Source: Hyphomicrobiales bacterium
GTDB taxonomy: Bacteria; Pseudomonadota; Alphaproteobacteria; Rhizobiales; Beijerinckiaceae
NCBI GenBank assembly: GCA_027489835.1
Contig: JAIXZF010000432.1
Coordinates: 1 to 11,464, forward strand
Direction of reading: 5' to 3'
DNA: 11,464 nt
Each line of letters starts with the position of its first letter. Position 1 is the first letter of the stretch. A program made the position numbers and the translations under genes. Below the pieces are notes generated by a model. That model was not told the DNA's origin. It did not search any database and saw only the letters and a program-made list of their open reading frames with translations. Below are positions 1 through 6,028 of the stretch, in pieces.

Positions 1-195
1 CCGGGCTTCATCGAGTCGCCCATGACCGAGGCGCTGAACGAAAAGCAGCGCGAAGCCATCCTGGGCAACGTGCCGATGGGCCGCCTCGGCACGGGCTCCG
101 AGATCGCGTCGGCGGCCGTTTTCCTCGCCAGCGCCGAAGCGGCTTACCTGACCGGCCAGACACTCCATGTGAATGGCGGAATGGCAATGATCTGA
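1..195 (+). CDS. fabG: 3-oxoacyl-ACP reductase FabG, C-terminal 64 residues (5' end outside window)
   Basis: The window opens in frame 1 of a gene whose last 64 codons end at TGA 193-195. The fragment reads PGFIESPMT near its start and TGQTLHVNGGMAM at its end. These match the end of short-chain dehydrogenase/reductases of the FabG type: the PG-hydrophobic-x-T/S loop beside the nicotinamide pocket and the closing HVNGG(M/Y) strand. FabG reduces 3-oxoacyl-ACP to 3-hydroxyacyl-ACP with NADPH in the cytosolic type II fatty-acid cycle. The family is about 245 residues long, so some 180 residues are missing, including the Ser-Tyr-Lys catalytic centre. Identification therefore rests on the tail plus acpP and fabF directly downstream, the usual fabG-acpP-fabF order. 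Another SDR cannot be fully excluded from the fragment alone. Confidence 0.9.
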   Translation, partial: PGFIESPMTEALNEKQREAILGNVPMGRLGTGSEIASAAVFLASAEAAYLTGQTLHVNGGMAMI

Positions 196-295
196 GGCAT
201 TTGCTTCAGGCGCCCGAAGTTGCTCCGGAGTGCGTTCCAAACGTCTCGCCAGCCGCCGACGGTCATGCTATTCACGACGAAGCTCCGGGTTGGGG

Positions 296-325
296 CTTGA
301 CGGCCAGCGATGCGTCGGGCTTTTG
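296..325 (+). promoter_or_regulatory. Candidate sigma70-type promoter for acpP
   Basis: CTTGAC at 296-301 matches the -35 element typical of alphaproteobacterial housekeeping promoters. At a spacing of 18 nt the -10 would be CTTTTG (320-325), only a half match to the CTATAT-like consensus. Transcription would start near 332 and give a leader of about 100 nt before acpP. The -35 is good and the -10 poor, so this is only a candidate. Confidence 0.25.
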
Positions 326-361
326 CAGCTTCGGTCATCCATGGCGCCGACGCCCTCACGG

Positions 362-373
362 GTTCGGCCGAAC
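362..373. promoter_or_regulatory. Perfect 12-bp palindrome upstream of acpP (possible operator)
   Basis: GTTCGGCCGAAC is a perfect dyad centred about 63 nt upstream of the acpP start codon. Its size and symmetry would suit a dimeric repressor, and fatty-acid genes are often controlled by such proteins. I recognise no named operator. It is not an alphaproteobacterial SOS box, which needs GTTC-N7-GTTC. In GC-rich DNA a 12-bp palindrome can also arise by chance. Confidence 0.25.
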
Positions 374-416
374 GGTTTCAATCAGCCGGCGTTGCGGCGC
401 GGCTCAGAACGGAATG

Positions 417-423
417 AAGAGGA
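417..423 (+). promoter_or_regulatory. Ribosome-binding site of acpP
   Basis: AAGAGGA lies 7 nt before ATG 431, a strong Shine-Dalgarno match at good spacing. It fixes the acpP start at 431. The same frame stays open upstream to 230, but that would add 67 residues with no place in the ACP family. Confidence 0.8.
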
Positions 424-430
424 CGTGTCC

Positions 431-670
431 ATGAGCGATGTCGCGGAGCGCGTGAAGAAGATCGTCGTCGAGCATCTTGGCGTCGATGCGGACAAGGTCG
501 TGCCCGGCGCGAACTTCATCGACGATCTCGGCGCGGATTCGCTCGACACCGTCGAGCTGGTCATGGCTTTCGAGGAAGAGTTCAACGTCGAGATCCCCGA
601 TGACGCGGCCGAGACGATCGTCACCGTTGGCGACGCCGTGAAGTTCCTGGAGAAGAACGCGGCCGCCTGA
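431..670 (+). CDS. acpP: Acyl carrier protein AcpP
   Basis: The 79-residue, acidic, helical protein has the size of bacterial ACPs. The phosphopantetheine attachment motif DDLGADSLDTVEL places the modified serine at Ser37, at the start of recognition helix II, followed by the conserved acidic run FEEEFNVEIPDD. Holo-ACP carries growing acyl chains as thioesters for the Fab enzymes, and for lipid A and phospholipid acyltransferases. The start at 431 has a strong ribosome-binding site 7 nt upstream. acpP sits between fabG and fabF, as in most proteobacteria, and fabF follows after 57 nt. That arrangement makes it the primary fatty-acid-synthesis ACP rather than one of the specialised carriers (such as AcpXL or NodF) that rhizobia also encode. 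Nothing is unusual in the coding sequence. Confidence 0.98.
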   Translation: MSDVAERVKKIVVEHLGVDADKVVPGANFIDDLGADSLDTVELVMAFEEEFNVEIPDDAAETIVTVGDAVKFLEKNAAA

Positions 671-727
671 GCAGCCCGCGCGATCCGCCTCCATCCGCTC
701 GATACGATGTCTGCAAGGGTTTGAACG

Positions 728-1993
728 ATGCGGCGCGTCGTGGTGACGGGGCTTGGGACGGTTTCGCCGTTGGCGTGCGGGGTCGAGGAGACCTGGTCGC
801 GCCTGATCGCCGGCGAGAGCGCCGCGCGTCCGATCACGCAGTTCGATGCGTCGGACCTGCCGTGCAAGATCGCCTGCGTGCCGCCGCATGGCGACGGCAC
901 GGGCGGCACCTACAATCCAGACGACTGGATGGAGCCCAAGGAGCAGCGCAAGGTCGACGAGTTCATCGTCTACGCCATGTCCGCCGCGACCCAGGCGCTC
1001 CGCGACGCCGGCTGGAAGCCGACCACCTATGAGGAGCAGATCGCCACCGGCGTCATGATCGGCTCCGGCATCGGCGGCATCGGCGGCATCTACGACGGCT
1101 CTCTCCTGCTGCACGAGAAGGGGCCTCGCCGGCTTTCCCCGTTCTTCATTCCCGGCCGGCTCGCGAACCTGGCCTCCGGCTACGTGTCGATCGCGCATGG
1201 CCTGAAGGGCCCCAACCATGCGGTCGTCACGGCCTGCTCGACCGGAGCCCACGCCATCGGCGACGCGGCCCGGCTCGTCGCGCTCGGGGATGCCGACGTC
1301 ATGCTTGCCGGCGGGACCGAATCCGCCGTCAACCGCATCGGCATTGCCGGCTTCTGCGCTTGCCGCGCCCTTTCCACCGGCTTCAACGACACGCCCGAGC
1401 GGGCATCGCGTCCCTACGACACGGCGCGGGACGGCTTCGTGATGGGCGAAGGCGCGGCTGTCATCGTGGTCGAGGCGCTGGAGCATGCGGTGGCGCGCGG
1501 CGCGCGGATCTATGCCGAGGTGGTCGGCTATGGCCTTTCGGGCGATGCCCACCACATCACCTCGCCCTCCGAGGATGGCGACGGCGCCTATCGCTGCATG
1601 AAGGCCGCCCTCAAGCGCGCGGGCATCGAGCCCTCGCAGATCGACTACATCAACGCGCACGGCACCTCGACGCCGCTGGGCGACGAGATCGAGCTCAGGG
1701 CCATCGAGCGGCTTCTGGGCGAGCACGCGGCCGACGTGTCGATGTCCTCGACGAAATCGTCGGTCGGGCACCTGCTGGGCGCTGCGGGCGCACTCGAAGC
1801 CATCTTCTCGGTGCTGGCGATCCGCGACGGCATCGCGCCGCCGACGCTGAACCTTGACAATCCGTCGGTGGACACGAAGATCGACCTCGTGCCGCACAAG
1901 GCACGCAAGCGGCGGATCGATGTCGCCTTGTCGAACTCGTTCGGCTTCGGTGGCACGAATGCGTCGCTCGTGTTCCGGCGCCATGCCGCCTAA
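728..1993 (+). CDS. fabF: 3-oxoacyl-ACP synthase II FabF (KAS II)
   Basis: The 421-residue protein is a complete thiolase-fold condensing enzyme. Visible signatures are the N-terminal RRVVVTGLGTVSPL, the nucleophile Cys170 in VTACSTGAHAIG, His311 in NAHGTSTPLGD, Lys343 and His348 in STKSSVGHLLGAAG, and the glycine-rich closing motif NSFGFGGTNASL. These correspond to the Cys-His-His triad and conserved Lys of E. coli FabF. The enzyme condenses malonyl-ACP with acyl-ACP, releasing CO2, in chain elongation, and it classically makes cis-vaccenate precursors. ATG 728 has AAGGG (715-719) 8 nt upstream. The gene follows acpP after 57 nt and is probably co-transcribed with it. It is slightly longer than the roughly 413 residues of E. 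coli FabF, mainly through a loop around residues 50-75 (HGDGTGGTYNPDDWMEPKEQ). Confidence 0.97.
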   Translation: MRRVVVTGLGTVSPLACGVEETWSRLIAGESAARPITQFDASDLPCKIACVPPHGDGTGGTYNPDDWMEPKEQRKVDEFIVYAMSAATQALRDAGWKPTTYEEQIATGVMIGSGIGGIGGIYDGSLLLHEKGPRRLSPFFIPGRLANLASGYVSIAHGLKGPNHAVVTACSTGAHAIGDAARLVALGDADVMLAGGTESAVNRIGIAGFCACRALSTGFNDTPERASRPYDTARDGFVMGEGAAVIVVEALEHAVARGARIYAEVVGYGLSGDAHHITSPSEDGDGAYRCMKAALKRAGIEPSQIDYINAHGTSTPLGDEIELRAIERLLGEHAADVSMSSTKSSVGHLLGAAGALEAIFSVLAIRDGIAPPTLNLDNPSVDTKIDLVPHKARKRRIDVALSNSFGFGGTNASLVFRRHAA

Positions 1994-2006
1994 GGATCTG
2001 GCGGGC

Positions 2007-2025
2007 CCGGCGCACAGCCGGTTTT
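2007..2025 (+). terminator. Candidate weak intrinsic terminator after fabF
   Basis: A short hairpin CCGGC-GCACA-GCCGG (2007-2021) begins 14 nt after the fabF stop and is followed at once by TTTT (2022-2025). GGCG (2000-2003) and CGCC (2026-2029) could add an outer stem, although that would pair across the T-tract. The stem is only 5 bp and the T-run short, so it may attenuate rather than terminate transcription between fabF and mltG. Confidence 0.3.
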
Positions 2026-2131
2026 CGCCACATTCGGCTGGAACAAGGCCCGGCACGAATGAACTGCCGTCGGCTCCCGCCGGAGCGCTTCCCGGGCCGG
2101 CGGACATGGCTGGACGCGATCGGGATCGGAC

Positions 2132-3568
2132 ATGAACGACACGCAGCGCGCTTCGCCACGCAGCCCGTCCGAGGCCATGAAGCCGAGCGCGGCTCCGCCT
2201 CCGCCGCGCAAGGGCACGCGCCGGCGCGGCGGTTTCGTCAGCCTGCTGAGCGCCCTCTTCACACTCACCCTGGTCGGAGCCGTGCTGGTGGGCGGCGCGT
2301 TCCTGGTGGTCTCGCGGCAGGTCGGGGAGCCCGGTCCGCTCGGCACGGACCGCGCCGTCATCATCCCGCCCGGGAGCGGGCTCACCGAAATCGCTGAGCA
2401 GCTCGACCGCGAGGGCGTCATCCGAAACCCGCTGATGTTCCGCATCGCGGGCTATGTCAGCGGAGCCTGGAGCAGCCTGCGTGCGGGCGAGTATCTGTTC
2501 AAGGCCAACATCAGCGCGCGCGAGGCGCTGGAGGTGCTGACCAGCGGCAAGCCCGTGCTGCATTCCGTGCTGATCCCGGAAGGCCTCACCAGCGAGCAGA
2601 TCGTGGCGCGCCTTCTCGAGAACGACATCCTGACCGGCGACATCCCTCAGGCGCCGCGCGAGGGCACGCTGCTGCCGGATACCTACCGGGTCGAGCGCGG
2701 CTGGAGCCGTCAGCGCGTGCTGCAGACCATGGCCGAGAAGCAGCGCGAGGAGCTCAACCGCATCTGGAGCCGCCGGGCGGCCGACATCCCGGTGCGGACG
2801 CCGCTCGAGCTGGTGACGCTGGCGTCCATCGTGGAGAAGGAAACGGGCCGCGCCGATGAGCGGCCGCGCGTCGCCGGCGTGTTCGTCAACCGGCTCAACC
2901 GGCGCATGAAGCTGCAATCGGACCCCACCATCGTCTATGGACTGGTCGGCGGCAAGGGCACGCTCGGGCGCGGCATCCTGCGCGCCGAGATCAACCAGGC
3001 CACGCCCTACAACACCTACGTTATCGACGGCCTCCCACCGGGGCCGATCGCCAACCCCGGCCGCGCGGCGATGGAGGCGGTCGCCAACCCGTCGCGCACG
3101 CGCGACCTGTTCTTCGTCGCCGACGGCACGGGCGGACATGCCTTCGCCGAGACGCTGGAGCAGCACAACCGCAATGTCGCGCGCTGGCGGCAGGTCGAGG
3201 CATCGCGGCGTGAGGCGGGCAGGCCATCGGCCGAGGCCAGCGTCGACAGGTCCGAGCCGCCGGTCGTAGCGCCGCCCGGGCCTGGCGCTCCCGTCGGCTC
3301 CCAGCCTCCCGCGCAGCCCGAGCGCCGCACCGACGCGCCGGATCCCGCATCGCCGCGTTCGGCTCTGGTGGGAGAGCCGCCGCAGCCGGCCGATGTCGAA
3401 ACCTTCCCCGTTCCGGCCGGCCGCCGGGCGGCCATGGGGCAGCCTTCATCGCCGCAGGCAGCCGGGCGGCGGAACCTCGACGCGTCCGAGGGCACCGCGC
3501 GCGATCCGCTGCTCAATCGCACCTACGACCTCAATTCGCCCAAGGCCGTGCCGAACATCCGGCCCTGA
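2132..3568 (+). CDS. mltG: Endolytic transglycosylase MltG (YceG family) with long C-terminal tail
   Basis: The 478-residue protein has a basic, proline-rich cytoplasmic N-terminus (1-34), one transmembrane segment (about 36-60) and a periplasmic YceG/MltG domain (about 70-355). The catalytic motif LASIVEKET gives Glu235, equivalent to catalytic Glu218 of E. coli MltG. NRLNRRMKLQSDPTIVYG (254-271) and the YNTYVIDGLPPGPIANPG block (about 293-310) are also family hallmarks. MltG cuts nascent glycan strands at the outer face of the inner membrane and so sets strand length. Residues 357-478 form a low-complexity Pro/Ala/Arg/Glu tail ending in a more ordered stretch, LLNRTYDLNSPKAVPNIRP; E. coli MltG is about 340 residues and lacks it. 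The ribosome-binding site is weak (GGGA 2122-2125). The gene lies 138 nt after fabF and 71 nt before yicC, the same fab-mltG neighbourhood as in E. coli but without pabC. Confidence 0.95.
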   Translation: MNDTQRASPRSPSEAMKPSAAPPPPRKGTRRRGGFVSLLSALFTLTLVGAVLVGGAFLVVSRQVGEPGPLGTDRAVIIPPGSGLTEIAEQLDREGVIRNPLMFRIAGYVSGAWSSLRAGEYLFKANISAREALEVLTSGKPVLHSVLIPEGLTSEQIVARLLENDILTGDIPQAPREGTLLPDTYRVERGWSRQRVLQTMAEKQREELNRIWSRRAADIPVRTPLELVTLASIVEKETGRADERPRVAGVFVNRLNRRMKLQSDPTIVYGLVGGKGTLGRGILRAEINQATPYNTYVIDGLPPGPIANPGRAAMEAVANPSRTRDLFFVADGTGGHAFAETLEQHNRNVARWRQVEASRREAGRPSAEASVDRSEPPVVAPPGPGAPVGSQPPAQPERRTDAPDPASPRSALVGEPPQPADVETFPVPAGRRAAMGQPSSPQAAGRRNLDASEGTARDPLLNRTYDLNSPKAVPNIRP

Positions 3569-3639
3569 CTTTCGGCTTTCCGCGCGGCGGGCGAAGCATT
3601 ACGGTCCAGCCCGCTCTCCTGACGATTCCGGACTTTTCC

Positions 3640-4524
3640 ATGATCTCCAGCATGACAGGCTTCGCCCGCGAGGCCGGCTCGATCGGTGCCGTTGGCTGGG
3701 CGTGGGAGATGAAGTCCGTCAATGGCCGCAGCCTCGACATCAGGGTCCGCACGCCGCCCGGCTTCGAGGCCGTTGGCGAGGAAGCGCGCAAGCTGGCGAC
3801 GGGCGTCATTACGCGTGGCGCGGTGCAGATCGGGCTAGCCATCCAGCGGGCGGAAGCCGCCAAGGCGTCGGTGAGGCTGAACACCGACCTGCTGGGCCGC
3901 CTTGCAGCGGCGCTCGCGGCGCTGCCCGCATCGATGCCCTTCAAGCCCGCCACGATGGATGGCCTCTTGCAGGTGCGCGGCGTCGTCGAGGTCGACGAGC
4001 CCGAGGATGTGACGCCTGTCTCGGACCTTCATGCCGCGCTGCTCGAGACCGCCCGTTCCGCCATGTCCGCGCTGGGCGAGGCGCGCAGGAGCGAAGGCCT
4101 TGCGCTCCACGGCGTGCTGCTCGGCCAGCTGGCGCGAATGCAGGAACTTGTGGACCTCGTCGAGGGCCATCCCGCCCGCACGGTCGAGGCCATCGCCGAA
4201 CGGCTGCGCGGGCAGGTCGCCGCGCTGATGGCCGGACAGGCGCAGCTCGATCCCGGGCGGCTCCACCAGGAGGCGGCGCTGCTCGCCACGAGGGCCGACG
4301 TGCGCGAGGAGCTTGACCGGCTTTCAGCCCACATCGCGGCCTCGCGCGCCCTGCTCGACCAGGGCGGCGCCATCGGCCGCAAGCTCGACTTCCTGGCCCA
4401 GGAGTTCGGCCGCGAGGCCAGCACGCTCTGCGCCAAGGCCAGCCATGTCGAGATGTCGCGCCTCGGGCTCGAACTTCGGGCCGTCGTGGACCAGTTCCGC
4501 GAGCAGGCGCAGAATGTGGAGTAA
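3640..4524 (+). CDS. yicC: YicC-family endoribonuclease
   Basis: The 294-residue protein has both family halves. The N-terminal YicC-like domain starts MISSMTGFAR and holds KSVNGRSLDIRVR (25-37). The C-terminal DUF1732 domain holds VREELDRLSAH (221-231), GRKLDFLAQEFGREASTL (246-263) and the typical ending LGLELRAVVDQFREQAQNVE. Length matches E. coli YicC (about 287 residues). The E. coli protein has been described as an endoribonuclease that affects small-RNA turnover; the cellular role in alphaproteobacteria is unclear to me. ATG 3640 is chosen because MI-SMT is the invariant start of the family. No clear Shine-Dalgarno sequence precedes it. It is followed after 6 nt by gmk, whose ribosome-binding site touches the yicC stop, a pairing common in bacteria. 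Confidence 0.93.
   Translation: MISSMTGFAREAGSIGAVGWAWEMKSVNGRSLDIRVRTPPGFEAVGEEARKLATGVITRGAVQIGLAIQRAEAAKASVRLNTDLLGRLAAALAALPASMPFKPATMDGLLQVRGVVEVDEPEDVTPVSDLHAALLETARSAMSALGEARRSEGLALHGVLLGQLARMQELVDLVEGHPARTVEAIAERLRGQVAALMAGQAQLDPGRLHQEAALLATRADVREELDRLSAHIAASRALLDQGGAIGRKLDFLAQEFGREASTLCAKASHVEMSRLGLELRAVVDQFREQAQNVE
4518..4521 (+). promoter_or_regulatory. Ribosome-binding site of gmk at the yicC stop codon
   Basis: GGAG ends directly before the yicC TAA (4522-4524) and lies 9 nt before ATG 4531. It supports 4531 as the gmk start over the internal Met9 at 4555, and it implies that ribosomes finishing yicC help load gmk. Confidence 0.6.
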
Positions 4525-4530
4525 GCGGCC

Positions 4531-5169
4531 ATGAGCCCGATCGAGCGCCGCGGCATGATGCTGATCCTGTCCTCGCCTTCGGGCGCGGGCAAATCGACGC
4601 TGACGCGCGAACTCGTGCAGGTGGAGCAGGGGATCACGCTGTCGATTTCGGTGACGACGCGGGCGCGGCGTCCGTCCGAGATCGAGGGCCGCCATTATCG
4701 CTTCATCACCGTGGAGGAGTTCCGCGCCATGCAGGCGCATGGCGACCTGCTCGAAAGCGCCGAGGTGCACGGCAATTTCTACGGCACGCCGCGCCGCCCG
4801 GTCGAGACGGAGCTGGCGATGGGGCGCGACGTGCTGTTCGACCTCGACTGGCAGGGAACGCGCCAGATCATGGACAAGATGCGCCAGGACGTCGTGGCGG
4901 TCTTCGTTCTGCCGCCCTCCATGGCGGAGCTCAAGACGCGGCTCGAGCGGCGTGCGGAGGACTCGAAGGAGACGATCGCGCGGCGGCTGCGCAATGCCCG
5001 CGAGGAGATCGCGCAGTGGGGCGTCTACGACTATCTCATCGTCAACGAGGATCTCGACCGCGCGTCGAGCAGCCTGAAGGCGATCCTCGCCGCCGAGCGC
5101 ATGAAGCGGGAGCGCCTCGTCGGCGCGGAAGGCTTCGTTGCCGAATTGCTCGGCGCGCCCGGCAGCTGA
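4531..5169 (+). CDS. gmk: Guanylate kinase
   Basis: The 212-residue protein is a complete guanylate kinase. The P-loop SSPSGAGKST (14-23) binds ATP. The GMP-binding site is shown by TTRARRP (42-48), the EVHGNFYGTPR stretch (78-88) and DLDWQGTRQI (104-113). The lid and C-terminal helices follow with VFVLPPSMAELKTRL and KETIARRLRNAREEI. It phosphorylates GMP to GDP with ATP in the cytosol, supplying GTP, dGTP and (p)ppGpp precursors. Length fits the family (about 205-210). Met9 (4555) is an alternative start just before the core fold, but the GGAG at 4518-4521 favours 4531. It is tightly linked to yicC (6 nt). It converges on rsmA, with only 4 nt between the two stop codons and palindromic DNA across the junction. 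Confidence 0.97.
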   Translation: MSPIERRGMMLILSSPSGAGKSTLTRELVQVEQGITLSISVTTRARRPSEIEGRHYRFITVEEFRAMQAHGDLLESAEVHGNFYGTPRRPVETELAMGRDVLFDLDWQGTRQIMDKMRQDVVAVFVLPPSMAELKTRLERRAEDSKETIARRLRNAREEIAQWGVYDYLIVNEDLDRASSSLKAILAAERMKRERLVGAEGFVAELLGAPGS

Positions 5170-5188
5170 GGCCTCAGGCGCGCCTGAG
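5152..5188. terminator. Overlapping palindromes at the gmk/rsmA convergent junction, candidate bidirectional terminator
   Basis: Three symmetric elements are packed here. CTGAGGCCTCAG (5166-5177) is a perfect 12-bp palindrome that contains both stop codons. CTCAGGCGCGCCTGAG (5173-5188) is a perfect 16-bp palindrome able to form a 6-bp stem with a CGCG loop. GGCGCGCC occurs at 5152-5159 and again at 5177-5184; the copies are self-complementary and could pair as an 8-bp stem with a 17-nt loop. The symmetry means the same hairpins can form in transcripts from either strand, which suits a shared terminator. No T-tract follows on either side, so it may act through pausing, Rho or transcript-end protection instead. 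Confidence 0.4.
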
Positions 5189-6028
5189 CGCAGCCGCAGC
5201 GTTGGCCAGCGCCACGAAGCCCGAGACGGGCACATTCTCGGCGCGCGCGGTCTCGAGAATGCCCGTCGCCGCGAACAGGGCCTGCACGTCCAGGCCCAGT
5301 CCTTTCAGCGATTGCCTCAACATCTTGCGCCGCTGCCCGAACGCGGCCTGCGTCACGCGCTCGAGCTCGGCGAGGTCGCAAGGCTCCGGCGTGGACCGGG
5401 GCTTCAGGTGCACGACGCTGGACGTGACCTTGGGCGGCGGAACGAAGGCCGACGCCGCCACGTCGAAAAGGATCGACGCCTCGGCGCGCCAGCCGCAGAG
5501 CACGCCCAGCCGGCCGTAATGGCCGGGGTCGGTTTCGTCCGCGACGATACGCTCGGCAACCTCGCGCTGGAACATCAGCGTCAGCGAGCTGAACCAGGGC
5601 GGCCAGGGCGTGGCGGTGAGCCAGCTGGTCAGCAGTGCAGTGCCGACATTGTAGGGCAGGTTTGCGACGATGCGGGCGGGTTGACCGCGCAGCAAGGCCG
5701 CGATGTCGACCGCGAGCGCATCGCCATGCACGACATCGAGCTGGCCGGGCCAGCGGGCTGCGATTTCGGCAAGCGCCGGCAGGCAGCGCTCATCGCGCTC
5801 GACGGCGATGACGCGGGCGGCGCCCTCGAACAGCAGGGCGCGGGTGAGGCCGCCGGGGCCGGGACCGACCTCGACGATGGTCTCCCCGTCGAGGCGGCCG
5901 CCGGCCCGCGCGATCCGGCTGGTGAGGTTGAGGTCGAACAGGAAGTTCTGCCCCAGCGCCCGGCGCGGCATCAGGTCATGCGCCTTCACGACATCGCGCA
6001 GGGGCGGCAGCCCGTCAGGCGTCGTCAT
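5174..6028 (-). CDS. rsmA: 16S rRNA (adenine(1518)-N6/adenine(1519)-N6)-dimethyltransferase RsmA (KsgA)
   Basis: The 284-residue protein has the RsmA/KsgA signature in order: LGQNFL (25-30), the SAM-binding loop VEVGPGPGGLT (52-62), the acidic Glu77 in VIAVERDE, GDAL (102-105), the catalytic NLPYN motif (123-127), FVPPPKVTSSVV (195-206) and the C-terminal RRKMLRQSL (233-241). It dimethylates two adjacent adenosines in the 3'-terminal helix of 16S rRNA during late 30S maturation, using S-adenosylmethionine. Length is close to the E. coli enzyme (273). Its ATG (6028-6026) overlaps the pdxA stop as ATGA. I see no Shine-Dalgarno sequence, so translation probably relies on coupling to pdxA. It is the last gene of the lptF-lptG-lptD-pdxA-rsmA series and runs into the convergent gmk. 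Confidence 0.97.
   Translation of the reverse strand: MTTPDGLPPLRDVVKAHDLMPRRALGQNFLFDLNLTSRIARAGGRLDGETIVEVGPGPGGLTRALLFEGAARVIAVERDERCLPALAEIAARWPGQLDVVHGDALAVDIAALLRGQPARIVANLPYNVGTALLTSWLTATPWPPWFSSLTLMFQREVAERIVADETDPGHYGRLGVLCGWRAEASILFDVAASAFVPPPKVTSSVVHLKPRSTPEPCDLAELERVTQAAFGQRRKMLRQSLKGLGLDVQALFAATGILETARAENVPVSGFVALANAAAALRRA

Larger units (their letters stand above)
196..430 (+). other. fabG-acpP intergenic region (235 nt), probable acpP promoter and leader
   Basis: No supportable gene lies here. The longest forward frame (TTG at 201) runs into the acpP start and resembles nothing I recognise. The region holds a CTTGAC hexamer (296-301), a separated inverted repeat CGAAGCT/AGCTTCG (278-284 and 327-333), a perfect 12-bp palindrome GTTCGGCCGAAC (362-373) and the acpP ribosome-binding site. 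No T-tract terminator follows fabG. acpP is usually expressed far more strongly than fabG, so a separate promoter here is plausible, but that is inference. Confidence 0.6.

Noticed and set aside
362..376. Possible alphaproteobacterial SOS (LexA) box
   Set aside because: The consensus is GTTC-N7-GTTC. Here the second half-site at that spacing is CGGT; the element is only a GTTC/GAAC dyad.
230..430. In-frame N-terminal extension of acpP by 67 residues
   Set aside because: Extension is Arg/Ser-rich, unlike any ACP, and the strong ribosome-binding site at 417-423 sets the start at 431.
2073..2086. Small hairpin GCTCC-CGCC-GGAGC before mltG
   Set aside because: Five base pairs with no T-tract and no mismatch-tolerant extension; expected by chance at this GC content.
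404..3166. 920-codon open frame on the minus strand across acpP, fabF and mltG
   Set aside because: Antisense shadow of three well-identified genes in GC-rich DNA. Its Arg/Asp/His/Gly-rich product shows no domain, and its frame is explained by third-position G/C bias of the real genes.
3575..3597. Bulged hairpin between mltG and yicC
   Set aside because: Stems of 5 and 4 bp broken by a bulge, no T-tract, and the downstream genes are likely co-transcribed. Not enough to call a terminator.
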